Shown here: piece by piece, positions 48,824 through 56,411 of the stretch | Layout: every line of letters begins with the position of its first letter | How positions within the stretch are numbered: position 1 is the first letter of the stretch | Source: Maribacter sp. 4G9 | GTDB lineage: Bacteria; Bacteroidota; Bacteroidia; Flavobacteriales; Flavobacteriaceae | Assembly (NCBI RefSeq): GCF_002742265.1 | Contig: NZ_MDGL01000035.1 | Span: 62,001-126,000, forward strand | Direction of reading: 5' to 3' | Length of the DNA stretch: 64,000 nt | Notes under the pieces: model-generated | What the model saw: the letters and a program-made list of their open reading frames with translations, nothing else | What the model was told of the DNA's origin: nothing | The model's database searches: none | Program-made: the position numbers and the translations under genes

Positions 48824-49200
48824 TTAAAAATCAACCTTCTCCAATGCGTCATCGGTTTCTTTGTGCATAAAATTAGCTTGATAATTAACAGTAGTAGTGA
48901 TAGATGAGTGCCTATATAGTTTTTGAAGCATTTGTATAGGTATTTTATCCCCTGATATATTTCCGAAGCTATGACGTGCAATATGCATACTGAGTTTTTT
49001 TCAATACCAAGGTTTTCTGCAACAATCTCCAATCTGCGGTTTAAGTTTCTTATTATTATTTTAGTGCGAATCGCCATACGTTTTTCGTCCTTGAGACTGG
49101 CCCCGTCATATAGGGGAAAACCAAATCGTTTTTGTTCTTTTTGAATTTGGATTTAAACGATACCTTAACATAGTAAGATAAATCACTAAATGTTTTAACA
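48824..49200 (-). pseudogene. Tyrosine recombinase C-terminal remnant with two frameshifts
   Basis: Read right to left, three frames join into one integrase catalytic domain. KVSFKSKFKKNKNDLVFP comes first; then, after a shift, LYDGASLKDEKRMAI and RNLNRRLEIVAENLGIEK; then, after another shift, KLSMHIARHSFG, a C-terminal YRHSSITTTVNYQ with the likely catalytic tyrosine, and a stop at 48824-48826. The HxxR motif is HIAR. The first ~200 residues are missing: the homology stops at the terminator beside the tRNA-Leu fragment. The gene is dead and probably marks an older insertion. Confidence 0.75.
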
Positions 49201-49220
49201 TTGTTTTACCAAAATAAAAA

Positions 49221-49242
49221 AGCCGACTCCTAAAAGTCGGCT
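49221..49242 (-). terminator. Rho-independent terminator after the tRNA-Leu fragment
   Basis: The 8-bp perfect stem AGCCGACT/AGTCGGCT with a 6-nt loop is followed, on the minus strand, by TTTTTATTTT. It lies about 30 bp beyond the 3' end of the tRNA-Leu remnant and in its direction, so it is probably the original tRNA terminator. Confidence 0.8.
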
Positions 49243-49249
49243 TTCCCTC

Positions 49250-49274
49250 GCTTGCACTGAGCGCAGTCGAAGTG
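49250..49274. repeat. Flavobacterial dispersed repeat-like sequence
   Basis: The string CACTGAGCGCAGTCGAAGTG (49255-49274) contains a short element I remember as frequent in intergenic regions of flavobacterial genomes (CTTCGACTGCGCTCAGTG on the other strand). Only one copy is seen here, so the repeat status rests on memory, not on this window. Confidence 0.45.
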
Positions 49275-49329
49275 TACAGGCGGAGAGACTCGAACTCTCA
49301 CACCTTGCGGCACTAGATCCTAAGTCTAG
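49275..49329 (-). other. Left attachment remnant: 3' half of tRNA-Leu(UAG)
   Basis: Reading the minus strand, 55 nt give the anticodon arm (stem CTAGA/TCTAG, 7-nt loop CTTAGGA, anticodon UAG), the variable arm, a TpsiC arm (GAGAG-TTCGAGT-CTCTC), the 3' acceptor strand CGCCTGT and a discriminator A. The 5' acceptor strand and D-arm that should precede it are absent; AT-rich unrelated sequence follows 49330. It is a tRNA fragment left by integration and marks the left end of the 14-kb island. Confidence 0.82.
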
Positions 49330-49735
49330 GAAATTAAAATCAATTGATATTAAATATTTGATTATCATATACTTATATGTATATAAATTTGATTTAAAAG
49401 TATTAATTATGCGTGAAAATGGCTTTTGTTGTACCTATGTTGTACCTGCAAACAATACTGTATAAGATTAGATTAGTGCATTTCGTTATTATCTCCTAAA
49501 AGCAAAGGGTTTTCCGAAGCTAAGCGTCCTTATTACATACTAGATATTTAGTCTAGTTTAGATAAGCGGACTTAGTTCACGATTTTGGTTTTGGAATGAA
49601 GTGTTCCTTTACATAGGCTAGCATTTATAGGTATAGTGACCTTAAAACAACGATAAACTACCGAGCAAATTTTATACATAGAGAGGCCGATGATGCGTTA
49701 GATAGTGTAATAAACTTTTAGAAAATTAAATGAAT
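49330..49735. other. Non-coding region inside the left island end
   Basis: About 400 bp of AT-rich sequence without a convincing gene on either strand. It contains the 19-bp GTTGTACCTATGTTGTACC repeat at 49428-49446 and an ATCAATTGATAT-like stretch near 49339-49350 that recurs as ATCAGTTGATAT near the right end. Apart from these presumed recombination sites I see nothing in it. Confidence 0.6.
49428..49446. repeat. 19-bp repeat, copy 1 (probable integrase arm site)
   Basis: GTTGTACCTATGTTGTACC, itself two GTTGTACC half-sites 11 bp apart in direct orientation. Identical copies occur at 63117-63135 and 63353-63371, each within about 240 bp of a tRNA-Leu fragment. The spacing and placement fit binding sites of a tyrosine integrase. 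Confidence 0.75.
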
Positions 49736-49738
49736 TAG

Positions 49739-49774
49739 ACCAATTGGTTAAATTCAATATTTTTCATATATTTG
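49739..49774 (+). promoter_or_regulatory. Promoter with overlapping palindromic operator for the TetR gene
   Basis: A -7 box TATATTTG (49767-49774, consensus TAnnTTTG) and a -33 TTG (49744-49746) are 20 bp apart, the normal Bacteroidota spacing. The perfect palindrome ACCAATTGGT (49739-49748), extended by matching ATT...AAT on both sides, covers the -33 element. Binding of the TetR product there would block its own promoter. Confidence 0.7.
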
Positions 49775-49781
49775 CACCGAT

Positions 49782-50363
49782 ATGGGATATAAGTATAACA
49801 AAGAAGATATTTTAAATGTAGGCTTTGACGTTTTCAGAAGAAACGGTTACCATAATGTTGGCATTAATCAAATCCTGAAAGAAGCTGGTATTCCAAAAGG
49901 TTCATTTTATAATTTCTTTGAAACCAAAGAAGACTTTGCCCAACAGGTTATCAAACAGTATGGCGAAAGTAACGGTTGCTGGATGAAAGATTACTTCGAT
50001 GATTGTTCCCTATCACCCATTGAGTGTTTAAAATCATTTTATGCAATGATGATTGACCTAAATGAAAAAGATGATTATTCGGGATGTTGCCTTGTAAATA
50101 ATATGAGTGTTGAAGTGGGCCGTCAAAACAATGCTATTGCTTCGGAAGCCAATACTCACTTCGTGGGATGGCTCAATATATTAGCCTCTGTTGTTGCAAA
50201 AGGTCAGGATTTAAAGGAAATCACAAACGAATTCACTCCCCTCCAACTAGCAGAGTATTTGCATGCTGGTTTTTATGGCGTGCTCTCAAGGACAAAAGTG
50301 ACAAGAAATCGAGTTTATATGGATATCTGGTTTGATATGACTTTTAAATTTATAAAAGCATAA
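49782..50363 (+). CDS. TetR/AcrR family transcriptional regulator
   Basis: The 193-residue protein has a TetR-type helix-turn-helix at residues ~8-50 (ILNVGFDVFRRNGYHNVGIN, then GIPKGSFYNFFETKEDFA) and a variable ligand-binding C-terminus. A cysteine pair in YSGCCLVNNMS is a possible redox or electrophile sensor, as in NemR-like regulators, but this is a guess. It has its own Bacteroidota promoter overlapped by a palindrome, suggesting autorepression. It is followed 50 bp later by a lipoprotein gene it may control. It is the first intact gene inside the island. Confidence 0.9.
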   Translation: MGYKYNKEDILNVGFDVFRRNGYHNVGINQILKEAGIPKGSFYNFFETKEDFAQQVIKQYGESNGCWMKDYFDDCSLSPIECLKSFYAMMIDLNEKDDYSGCCLVNNMSVEVGRQNNAIASEANTHFVGWLNILASVVAKGQDLKEITNEFTPLQLAEYLHAGFYGVLSRTKVTRNRVYMDIWFDMTFKFIKA

Positions 50364-50413
50364 AAAAAATTTACTATTAAATTAAACAGAACAGTCTAAT
50401 TATTTACAATCAA

Positions 50414-51283
50414 ATGAAACACTATTTAAAATTTTCAATTATCGTAATAACTATTGGTTTATTACAATCGTGCAAGTCTGTAGACCTACGCTCAGAAGCA
50501 TTAAAAACAAACTCTATTAGCAATGAAGAGCAGAAAGGAAAGAAGTTTCTAAACCAAGCCAAAACGGCAATGGGTTATGATAAACTTTCAGACACCAAAG
50601 TTTACGAAGCTAACGCTATCTTCAACTGGAAAGGTGCTTGGCTAATTATGCCTATGAATACCTTTCCAGGAAACAATAATAACAATCTAAAACTCCGCTT
50701 CGCTACGAACAGTTTCGATGGACGGTTAGAATACTTAGAAGGTAGAAAAAAGAATACCATACAAGGAGTACAATCTTGGAAGGGTTATAAAAAAGAAGTA
50801 GGAAGTGACTACTTGAAACGTCACGAACACGACCGCTATATCTGGGGGTTGGCTACCTATCATTACCTATTGGAAGCACCGATGCATCTACCCGATGCCG
50901 AAATTATACGATACGCAGGTACCAAGGAACTCGATGGCATCGATTACGAAACGGTTTATGTCACTTGGGGAAGCGAAGAGCCCAATAAAAAGTATGACCG
51001 TTTCTTGGTTTATATCAATCCAAACACAAAATTCATTGACTTACTGGAAGTAACGATAAATGACTTCTTTTTGCCAATGCCCAAAGGAATGCAACACGCT
51101 ACAGCGCGATATGAAAGAAAAGAAACCAGTATTGGTGCATTCCTGCCAAGTAATGTCAAGATACAGTTCAAAGGACCAAAAAAATTGGATAATAAGGTGT
51201 ACAGTTTCGCCTTGAACAATTACAAGTTTGATTCTTTTGATAAGGAGGTACTGTACCCACTTGAAGATGTGGAGGCAATTTGA
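50414..51283 (+). CDS. Putative lipoprotein, 289 aa, LolA-like region possible
   Basis: The product starts with a lipoprotein signal (ITIGLLQSCKSV, lipobox LLQSC with Cys20). The mature ~270 residues are beta-rich, with a pattern (a long concave sheet, then DAEIIRYAGTKELDGIDYETVYVTW) reminiscent of LolA/LolB-like or DUF-type lipid-carrier proteins. I cannot name a family. It would be attached to a membrane, most likely the outer one. It lies between the TetR gene and the RND exporter, but has no copy of the ECF-type motif upstream, so it is probably part of the TetR unit. Confidence 0.75.
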   Translation: MKHYLKFSIIVITIGLLQSCKSVDLRSEALKTNSISNEEQKGKKFLNQAKTAMGYDKLSDTKVYEANAIFNWKGAWLIMPMNTFPGNNNNNLKLRFATNSFDGRLEYLEGRKKNTIQGVQSWKGYKKEVGSDYLKRHEHDRYIWGLATYHYLLEAPMHLPDAEIIRYAGTKELDGIDYETVYVTWGSEEPNKKYDRFLVYINPNTKFIDLLEVTINDFFLPMPKGMQHATARYERKETSIGAFLPSNVKIQFKGPKKLDNKVYSFALNNYKFDSFDKEVLYPLEDVEAI

Positions 51284-51329
51284 TTTAATAAACCCGACGG
51301 TCATTAATATAAATCCTAATTAATTATTT

Positions 51330-51358
51330 GTCACACATTTTCAATTCCTGAATCTAAA
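51330..51358 (+). promoter_or_regulatory. ECF-sigma promoter motif, copy E (RND operon)
   Basis: TTGTCACAC upstream box (GTCACAC at 51330-51336), exactly 15 bp spacer, then ATC at 51352-51354 followed by TAAA (G-AATCTAAA core). It is the same bipartite motif as at the sigma gene and its neighbours. The transporter ATG is 105 bp downstream. Confidence 0.75.
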
Positions 51359-51363
51359 CAACA

Positions 51364-51456
51364 ATGACCCTATTGAACAAGAAATTGACCCATTTATCCA
51401 AAGGAAAAATAGGGTTAAACATAAAATTTGAGAAACCATTTCCAATACTAATTTGA
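51364..51456 (+). other. Possible 30-codon leader reading frame
   Basis: An ATG just downstream of the ECF-type promoter opens a 30-residue frame (MTLLNKKLTHLSKGK...) that stops 3 bp before the RND transporter ATG. It is basic and amphipathic. It could be a translated leader coupling to the transporter, or a chance frame; only its position supports it. Confidence 0.3.
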
Positions 51457-51459
51457 CAT

Positions 51460-53817
51460 ATGAGTGAACCTAATCAAAATGCAAAAAAGACCTTAGCGAC
51501 ACGCTGGGCAGAATTCGTCATCCGATTCAGATGGCCTGTGCTTATACTATCCATTATGCTTGCAATGGGACTTGCCTCTCAAGGAAAAATGCAATTTGAT
51601 GGAGACTATCACGTATTCTTCAGCGAAACCAATCCTGAACTGGAAGCTTTTGACGCACTACAAGATAAATACACCAAAGACGATAATGTAGTGTTGGTTT
51701 TAGCACCTAAAAACGGCAATGTTTTCACCAAAGAAAACCTTGTTGCCATCGAAGAACTTACAGCGGAAGCTTGGAACACTCCCTACTCTTCGCGAGTAGA
51801 TGCTGTAACAAATTTTCAGCATACCAGTGCCGTAGGGGATGATTTGTATGTGGATGACCTTTCCTACGAATCTACTTCCAAAACGGAAATTGAAATTCTT
51901 GAAATAAAAGAAAAAGCGCTTAAGGAACCGCTTCTTGTTCATCGATTAATCAATGAAGAAGGAAGTGTTACTGCAATCAATATAACGGTGCGGCTTCCTG
52001 GAGAAGATAGTGCGTTGGAAATTCCGGCAGTAACTTCCGCAACTCGAAAAATGGTAGCGGACTTTCAAGAAAAGCACCCCAATTTTGATGTGTATACGAC
52101 AGGTTTAGTTCCGCTAAACACCGCGTTTTTTGAGTATTCTGAAAAAGGATTTGCTTTGGTCGGATTGATGGTGTTAGTCGTATTATTACTCACCTTTTTG
52201 CTTACACGAAACATTTTTGCAATGCTTTCCACAATGCTTGTTTTTATGTTTTCAGCAATGGCGGCCTTCGGCTTTATAGGATTGATGGGGATAAAACTTA
52301 CGGCACCGTCATCTGTATTTCCTACGATGATTTTAACGCTGGCAGTTGCAGATAGTATTCATATCCTCATTACCTATTTACAAAAAGCGCGTCACGAAGG
52401 TTATGATAAACGAGGTGCTCTAGTAGAAAGTATTCGTCTTAATTTTATGCCTGTATTTATTACGAGCCTAACTACGGTCATTGGTTTCCTCACAATGAAC
52501 TTTGGTGAAGTACCTCCCTTTTGGGATTTAGGAAATATCGTGGCCTTTGGTATGACAATGGCATTCTTTTTCTCTACCACATTCCTTCCTGCATTAATGG
52601 CCATTTTACCCCTGTGGAAAAGGAAAAAGGCAAATACCGAAAAAACTGTTTTACCAAATAATTGGTATACCCGCTTTGGTCATTGGGTAACAAGACAACC
52701 TCTACGTCTATCGGTTATATCATTAGCAATTATTGGCGGACTTACCTATTTGGCAACGCTAAATGTTTTCAATGACGAGTTTGTAGAATACTTTGATACC
52801 TCTGTTAAGTTTAGGCAAGACAGTGATTTTATCAATGAAAACCTAACAGGATTTTACAATGTGGAATTCTCGGTAGGCAGCGGGGAAAGTGGTGGCATCA
52901 ATAACCCTCAATATTTACAGAAGTTAAACGAATTTGAAGATTGGCTCAATGACCAACCGGAAGTGGTACACACCAACGCTTTTAGCGAAGTGGCAAGACG
53001 GGTCAATCGGTCAATGCACGGTGATGATCAATCCTACTATCAGGTTCCTTCGAGTCGAGATGAAGCTGCTCAATACCTCTTGCTCTACGAGTTGTCTTTA
53101 CCCTTCGGTCTAGATTTGAACAATCAAATAAATGTAGACAAATCTGAAACTCGGGTAACGGCTACACTTGAAAACAGTTCCAGTGCAGAAATGATAGCAT
53201 TTACTGAACGAGCAGAAAACTGGTTGAAAGAGAATGCACCAGAACCGATGCATTCCATAGGCGTGAGTCCAACACTAATGTTCTCTAAGTTAGGTTTCCG
53301 TCAGGCAGATAGTATGTTCAATGGAAATATAGTGGCACTCGTACTGATTTCATTGATACTGATGATAGCCCTCAGAAATTTCAAATTAGGCCTATTAAGT
53401 ATAATTCCGAATGTAGCTCCTGTAATCGTTGGTTTCGGGCTTTGGTGGTTGTACAAAGGAACTATCAATTCGGGTATGGTTTTCGTTTTCGGTATGACCT
53501 TAGGAATTATAGTAGATGATACCGTACACTTTATGAGCAAGTTCTTAAGAGCCAAACGTGAACTGGGATACAACGCAAAAGAAGCTGTGATTTACGCTTT
53601 TCAAACCGTTGGAAGAGCATTGGTGACCACCACAATAGTGTTGGTGGCTGGTTTTGGAATTCTTTCTACTTCACCCTTTGCGCTAAACAGCTATATGGCA
53701 CGTATCACACTCATTATTATCATCGCTGCACTTGTCATAGATTTTATCCTATTGCCCTCATTGCTGATACTAGTGAGCAAGAAAGAAGATACCGTTCAGA
53801 TTAAAGCAAAAAATTAA
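51460..53817 (+). CDS. MMPL/RND superfamily exporter
   Basis: The 785-residue inner-membrane protein has the twelve-helix RND/MMPL layout: helix 1 at about residues 25-43, a periplasmic loop, helices 2-6 (about 225-385, with LAVADSIHILITYL), a second loop, and helices 8-12 (about 625-775, with GMTLGIIVDDTVHFM). The repeated acidic helix motifs are typical of proton-driven exporters of lipids or hydrophobic compounds. It is followed closely by a LolA-like periplasmic carrier and a beta-barrel, a set I recall from other MMPL operons. The ECF-type motif upstream suggests control by the island's sigma factor. Confidence 0.9.
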   Translation: MSEPNQNAKKTLATRWAEFVIRFRWPVLILSIMLAMGLASQGKMQFDGDYHVFFSETNPELEAFDALQDKYTKDDNVVLVLAPKNGNVFTKENLVAIEELTAEAWNTPYSSRVDAVTNFQHTSAVGDDLYVDDLSYESTSKTEIEILEIKEKALKEPLLVHRLINEEGSVTAINITVRLPGEDSALEIPAVTSATRKMVADFQEKHPNFDVYTTGLVPLNTAFFEYSEKGFALVGLMVLVVLLLTFLLTRNIFAMLSTMLVFMFSAMAAFGFIGLMGIKLTAPSSVFPTMILTLAVADSIHILITYLQKARHEGYDKRGALVESIRLNFMPVFITSLTTVIGFLTMNFGEVPPFWDLGNIVAFGMTMAFFFSTTFLPALMAILPLWKRKKANTEKTVLPNNWYTRFGHWVTRQPLRLSVISLAIIGGLTYLATLNVFNDEFVEYFDTSVKFRQDSDFINENLTGFYNVEFSVGSGESGGINNPQYLQKLNEFEDWLNDQPEVVHTNAFSEVARRVNRSMHGDDQSYYQVPSSRDEAAQYLLLYELSLPFGLDLNNQINVDKSETRVTATLENSSSAEMIAFTERAENWLKENAPEPMHSIGVSPTLMFSKLGFRQADSMFNGNIVALVLISLILMIALRNFKLGLLSIIPNVAPVIVGFGLWWLYKGTINSGMVFVFGMTLGIIVDDTVHFMSKFLRAKRELGYNAKEAVIYAFQTVGRALVTTTIVLVAGFGILSTSPFALNSYMARITLIIIIAALVIDFILLPSLLILVSKKEDTVQIKAKN

Positions 53818-53844
53818 TACATCTAATAAAAAATTATATACAGA

Positions 53845-54618
53845 ATGAAAAAATCGATTATAACAACAATTGCATTGGTAGCTTTTTCAATGGGGTTTGC
53901 TCAAACCGCCGAAGAAAGAGGTTTACAAATTGCAAAAGCTGCTGAAGAAGCCGACTTAGGTTTTGGAAGTAGTACCGTAGAATTGCAAATGACCTTAAAA
54001 AACAAAAATGGTCAGACCAGTGAACGATTTCTAGAAAACAAAACCTTGGAGCTTACTGAAGATGGAGACAAATCCCTTATCGTTTTCAATAGTCCAAAAG
54101 ATGTCAAAGGTACTGCAACCTTAACTTTTACACATAAGGTAGGCAGTGATGACCAGTGGCTTTATTTGCCATCTATTGCCAGAGTAAAACGGATTTCATC
54201 AAATAACAAATCCGGACCATTTGTAGGTAGTGAATTTGCCTATGAAGACCTTTCTTCCCAAGAAGTAGAAAAGTACAGCTATAAATTTTTGAAAGAAGAA
54301 GGAAGCAACCTTATCGTAGAACAAGACCCAGTAGACCCAATATCGGGTTACACAAGAAGGGTGGTTACTTACAACAAGGACAAAGGCTATCGCATTGAGA
54401 AAATAGAATTTTACGACCGTAAAAATTCGCTTTTAAAGACCTTGACCTATAGCGATTACAAATTGTACAAAGATAAATTCTGGAGAGCCGGAACTTTCAA
54501 TATGGTCAATCACCAGAGCAATAAAGAGACCATTTTAAAATTCAGCAATTACAATTTTGATGCTGGATTAACAGATGATGATTTTACGCAAGTAGCGCTT
54601 AAAAGAGCTGGAAATTAG
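53845..54618 (+). CDS. Outer membrane lipoprotein-sorting (LolA-like) protein
   Basis: The 257-residue protein has a cleavable signal peptide ending in GFAQTAEE. It matches the LolA-like outer-membrane lipoprotein-sorting family found beside MMPL transporters: LIVFNSPKDVKGTATLTFTH, then DDQWLYLPSIARVKRISS, SEFAYEDLSSQEVEKY and TYSDYKLYKDKFW. It is periplasmic, and its half-barrel fold could carry a hydrophobic ligand or lipid between the RND exporter (27 bp upstream) and the outer-membrane protein downstream. Confidence 0.88.
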   Translation: MKKSIITTIALVAFSMGFAQTAEERGLQIAKAAEEADLGFGSSTVELQMTLKNKNGQTSERFLENKTLELTEDGDKSLIVFNSPKDVKGTATLTFTHKVGSDDQWLYLPSIARVKRISSNNKSGPFVGSEFAYEDLSSQEVEKYSYKFLKEEGSNLIVEQDPVDPISGYTRRVVTYNKDKGYRIEKIEFYDRKNSLLKTLTYSDYKLYKDKFWRAGTFNMVNHQSNKETILKFSNYNFDAGLTDDDFTQVALKRAGN

Positions 54619-54642
54619 TTTTTTGATTGATGGTTGGTGTTT

Positions 54643-54686
54643 AAGGCTGGCGTTTACTGTTGAATAATGAAGATGATAACGTCAGC
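54643..54686. promoter_or_regulatory. Imperfect stem-loop after the LolA-like gene
   Basis: A nine-base stem GCTGGCGTT/AACGTCAGC (one G-U pair) with a ~23-nt loop lies 25 bp after the LolA-like stop and is followed by only three Ts. It may attenuate or terminate transcription before the outer-membrane gene, or protect the upstream mRNA end. Confidence 0.4.
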
Positions 54687-54770
54687 TTTAAATATCAAAA
54701 ACAGTAGTTCTTATGCAAAAGAAATTTTGTTTCCCCCTACTAGAACTGCACTTTAAGTCCAAAGACAACG

Positions 54771-54798
54771 CGCTACAATGCAATATGGTTTTGTAGCG
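54771..54798. promoter_or_regulatory. Perfect inverted repeat before the outer-membrane gene
   Basis: CGCTACAA (54771-54778) and TTGTAGCG (54791-54798) form an 8-bp perfect inverted repeat with a 12-bp spacer, ending 22 bp before the ATG of the beta-barrel gene. It is either a protein-binding site or an mRNA hairpin in the leader. Confidence 0.45.
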
Positions 54799-54820
54799 TG
54801 TGGCTTTGGCACAATTTCGT

Positions 54821-56023
54821 ATGAAGAGAATAATATTATTCATAATAATAAGTTTTGGTTACGCTTTCGCAAAAGCGCAATCAGAAACACCCAAAAAAGT
54901 AACCCACGACTTTGAATTGGAGTTAGAAGGTGAATACCGATATTTTTATGAAGATGCTCAATTTTCAGGACAGGAAAATCACTATCCGTCTTTAGCTATT
55001 AGACCTGAATACTCAGCTGAATGGAACAAAGGCTATGAGAGCATCAATTTTAAAGGATTCCTAAGAATAGATAGAGATAATGTGCGAACTCATTGGGATA
55101 TTAGGGAACTCTATTATCAAAAAGCAAAGAAGAATTGGGAGTTGAGTATTGGGCTTAAAAAGGTGTATTGGGGTGTTGCAGAAAGCAACCATTTGGTAGA
55201 TATTATCAATCAGACAGATGCTGTGGAAAGCTTTGATGGAGAAGATAAATTGGGGCAACCAATGGCGCAGTTCAGTTGGGTGACCAATGACTTTGGAACG
55301 TTTAATTTTTTCTATCTCCCCTATCACAGAAAACGCACGTTTGCCGGAGAAGAAGGACGACTACGTTTTGGGGTAGTCATAGATAAAGATGATTTGGGCT
55401 ATGAAAGTGGCGCGGAAGAATGGCGACAAGACTTTGCCTTTAGATGGAAGTATTTTGTGGGAGCATTCGATATTGGGCTATCCCACTTTTATGGAAATGG
55501 CCGAGAGCCACTTTTTGTATTTACACCTACAGGCGATATTAATGCCTTTTATCCCGTTATCAATCAAACCGGACTTGATGTTCAAATAACACACAACGCT
55601 TTCCTTTGGAAATTTGAATCCATCTACCGTCACGCCGATGCTCAGGATTTTCTTGCTTTGGTTGCAGGTTTGGAATATACGTTCAGTAATATTGATGGTA
55701 ATGGTTTGGACATAGGACTGTTAGGAGAGTATCTCTATGATGAGCGCGATGAACTAGCATTGACAACACTTCAAAATGACATGTTTTTCGGAAGTAGAAT
55801 TGCTTTTAACGATGTTCAGGACACCTCCATTCTTTTAGGAGGAATAAAAGACCTAGAACAGTCAAGCACCATTTTTAGTATTGAGGCATCGAGACGTTTT
55901 GGGAGCAGCTGGACTGCAGAAATTGAAGCCCGAATATTTAACGATATAGATACATCTGAATTGATTCTATCCAACTTTCAGGATGATAGTTTTTTACGAT
56001 TGAGCATATCCCGATTTTTCTGA
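54821..56023 (+). CDS. Outer-membrane beta-barrel protein (DUF1302-like)
   Basis: The 400-residue product has a signal peptide (RIILFIIISFGYAFAKAQ). I therefore use the ATG at 54821 rather than the TTG at 54800. The rest is made of alternating amphipathic strands with many aromatic residues and ends in SISRFF, the terminal phenylalanine typical of outer-membrane barrels. The sequence style (RELYYQKAKKNWELSIGLKKVYWGVAE) resembles the DUF1302/alginate-export-like barrels that accompany MMPL and LolA-like genes. It may give the exporter system an outer-membrane exit or receptor. Confidence 0.78.
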   Translation: MKRIILFIIISFGYAFAKAQSETPKKVTHDFELELEGEYRYFYEDAQFSGQENHYPSLAIRPEYSAEWNKGYESINFKGFLRIDRDNVRTHWDIRELYYQKAKKNWELSIGLKKVYWGVAESNHLVDIINQTDAVESFDGEDKLGQPMAQFSWVTNDFGTFNFFYLPYHRKRTFAGEEGRLRFGVVIDKDDLGYESGAEEWRQDFAFRWKYFVGAFDIGLSHFYGNGREPLFVFTPTGDINAFYPVINQTGLDVQITHNAFLWKFESIYRHADAQDFLALVAGLEYTFSNIDGNGLDIGLLGEYLYDERDELALTTLQNDMFFGSRIAFNDVQDTSILLGGIKDLEQSSTIFSIEASRRFGSSWTAEIEARIFNDIDTSELILSNFQDDSFLRLSISRFF

Positions 56024-56027
56024 ACCA

Positions 56028-56411
56028 ATGCCTACGACCATTCACATAAACAGTACTATCGAAAGACCAAAAGGGGTTGTGAAAGAGGCATTATTGGAAG
56101 GTCTTACTGTTTTTAGTGGTATGGGCAACATTTCGGAGGTTAAATTTTCTACCACTGATAATATATATCACGCAAAACTGAACGATAAGCTCTTATGTAA
56201 GGGACTAAAAAATGTCCATTTTACCATATCACTTCACCGTGATAAGAGTACGGAAGAACGTACTCATTTCAATTCCGAAATTAGATACAGGTATCTTGCT
56301 AAATATTCGCTCACCAGAATAATACATAAAGTGATATTGCAACGGTACCTTACATTTCAGGCCAAGAGTAGATTTCATCAATTTAAATACAGAATCGAAA
56401 AATGGCTTTAG
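56028..56411 (+). CDS. Hypothetical protein, 127 aa
   Basis: I do not recognise this 127-residue protein. It has no signal peptide, begins PTTIHINSTIERPKGVVKEAL and has a basic C-terminal half (RIIHKVILQRYLTFQAKSRFHQFKYR). The N-terminal pattern, beta strand then helix, is compatible with a shortened START/SRPBCC-like fold, but this is weak. It starts 4 bp after the beta-barrel gene and overlaps the DUF2652 gene by 10 bp, so it is part of the exporter operon. Confidence 0.65.
   Translation: MPTTIHINSTIERPKGVVKEALLEGLTVFSGMGNISEVKFSTTDNIYHAKLNDKLLCKGLKNVHFTISLHRDKSTEERTHFNSEIRYRYLAKYSLTRIIHKVILQRYLTFQAKSRFHQFKYRIEKWL

Noticed and set aside
48805-49077. 90-codon minus-strand frame as a separate protein
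   Set aside because: Only its first part matches an integrase, and the true continuation is in another frame. It is part of a frameshifted pseudogene.
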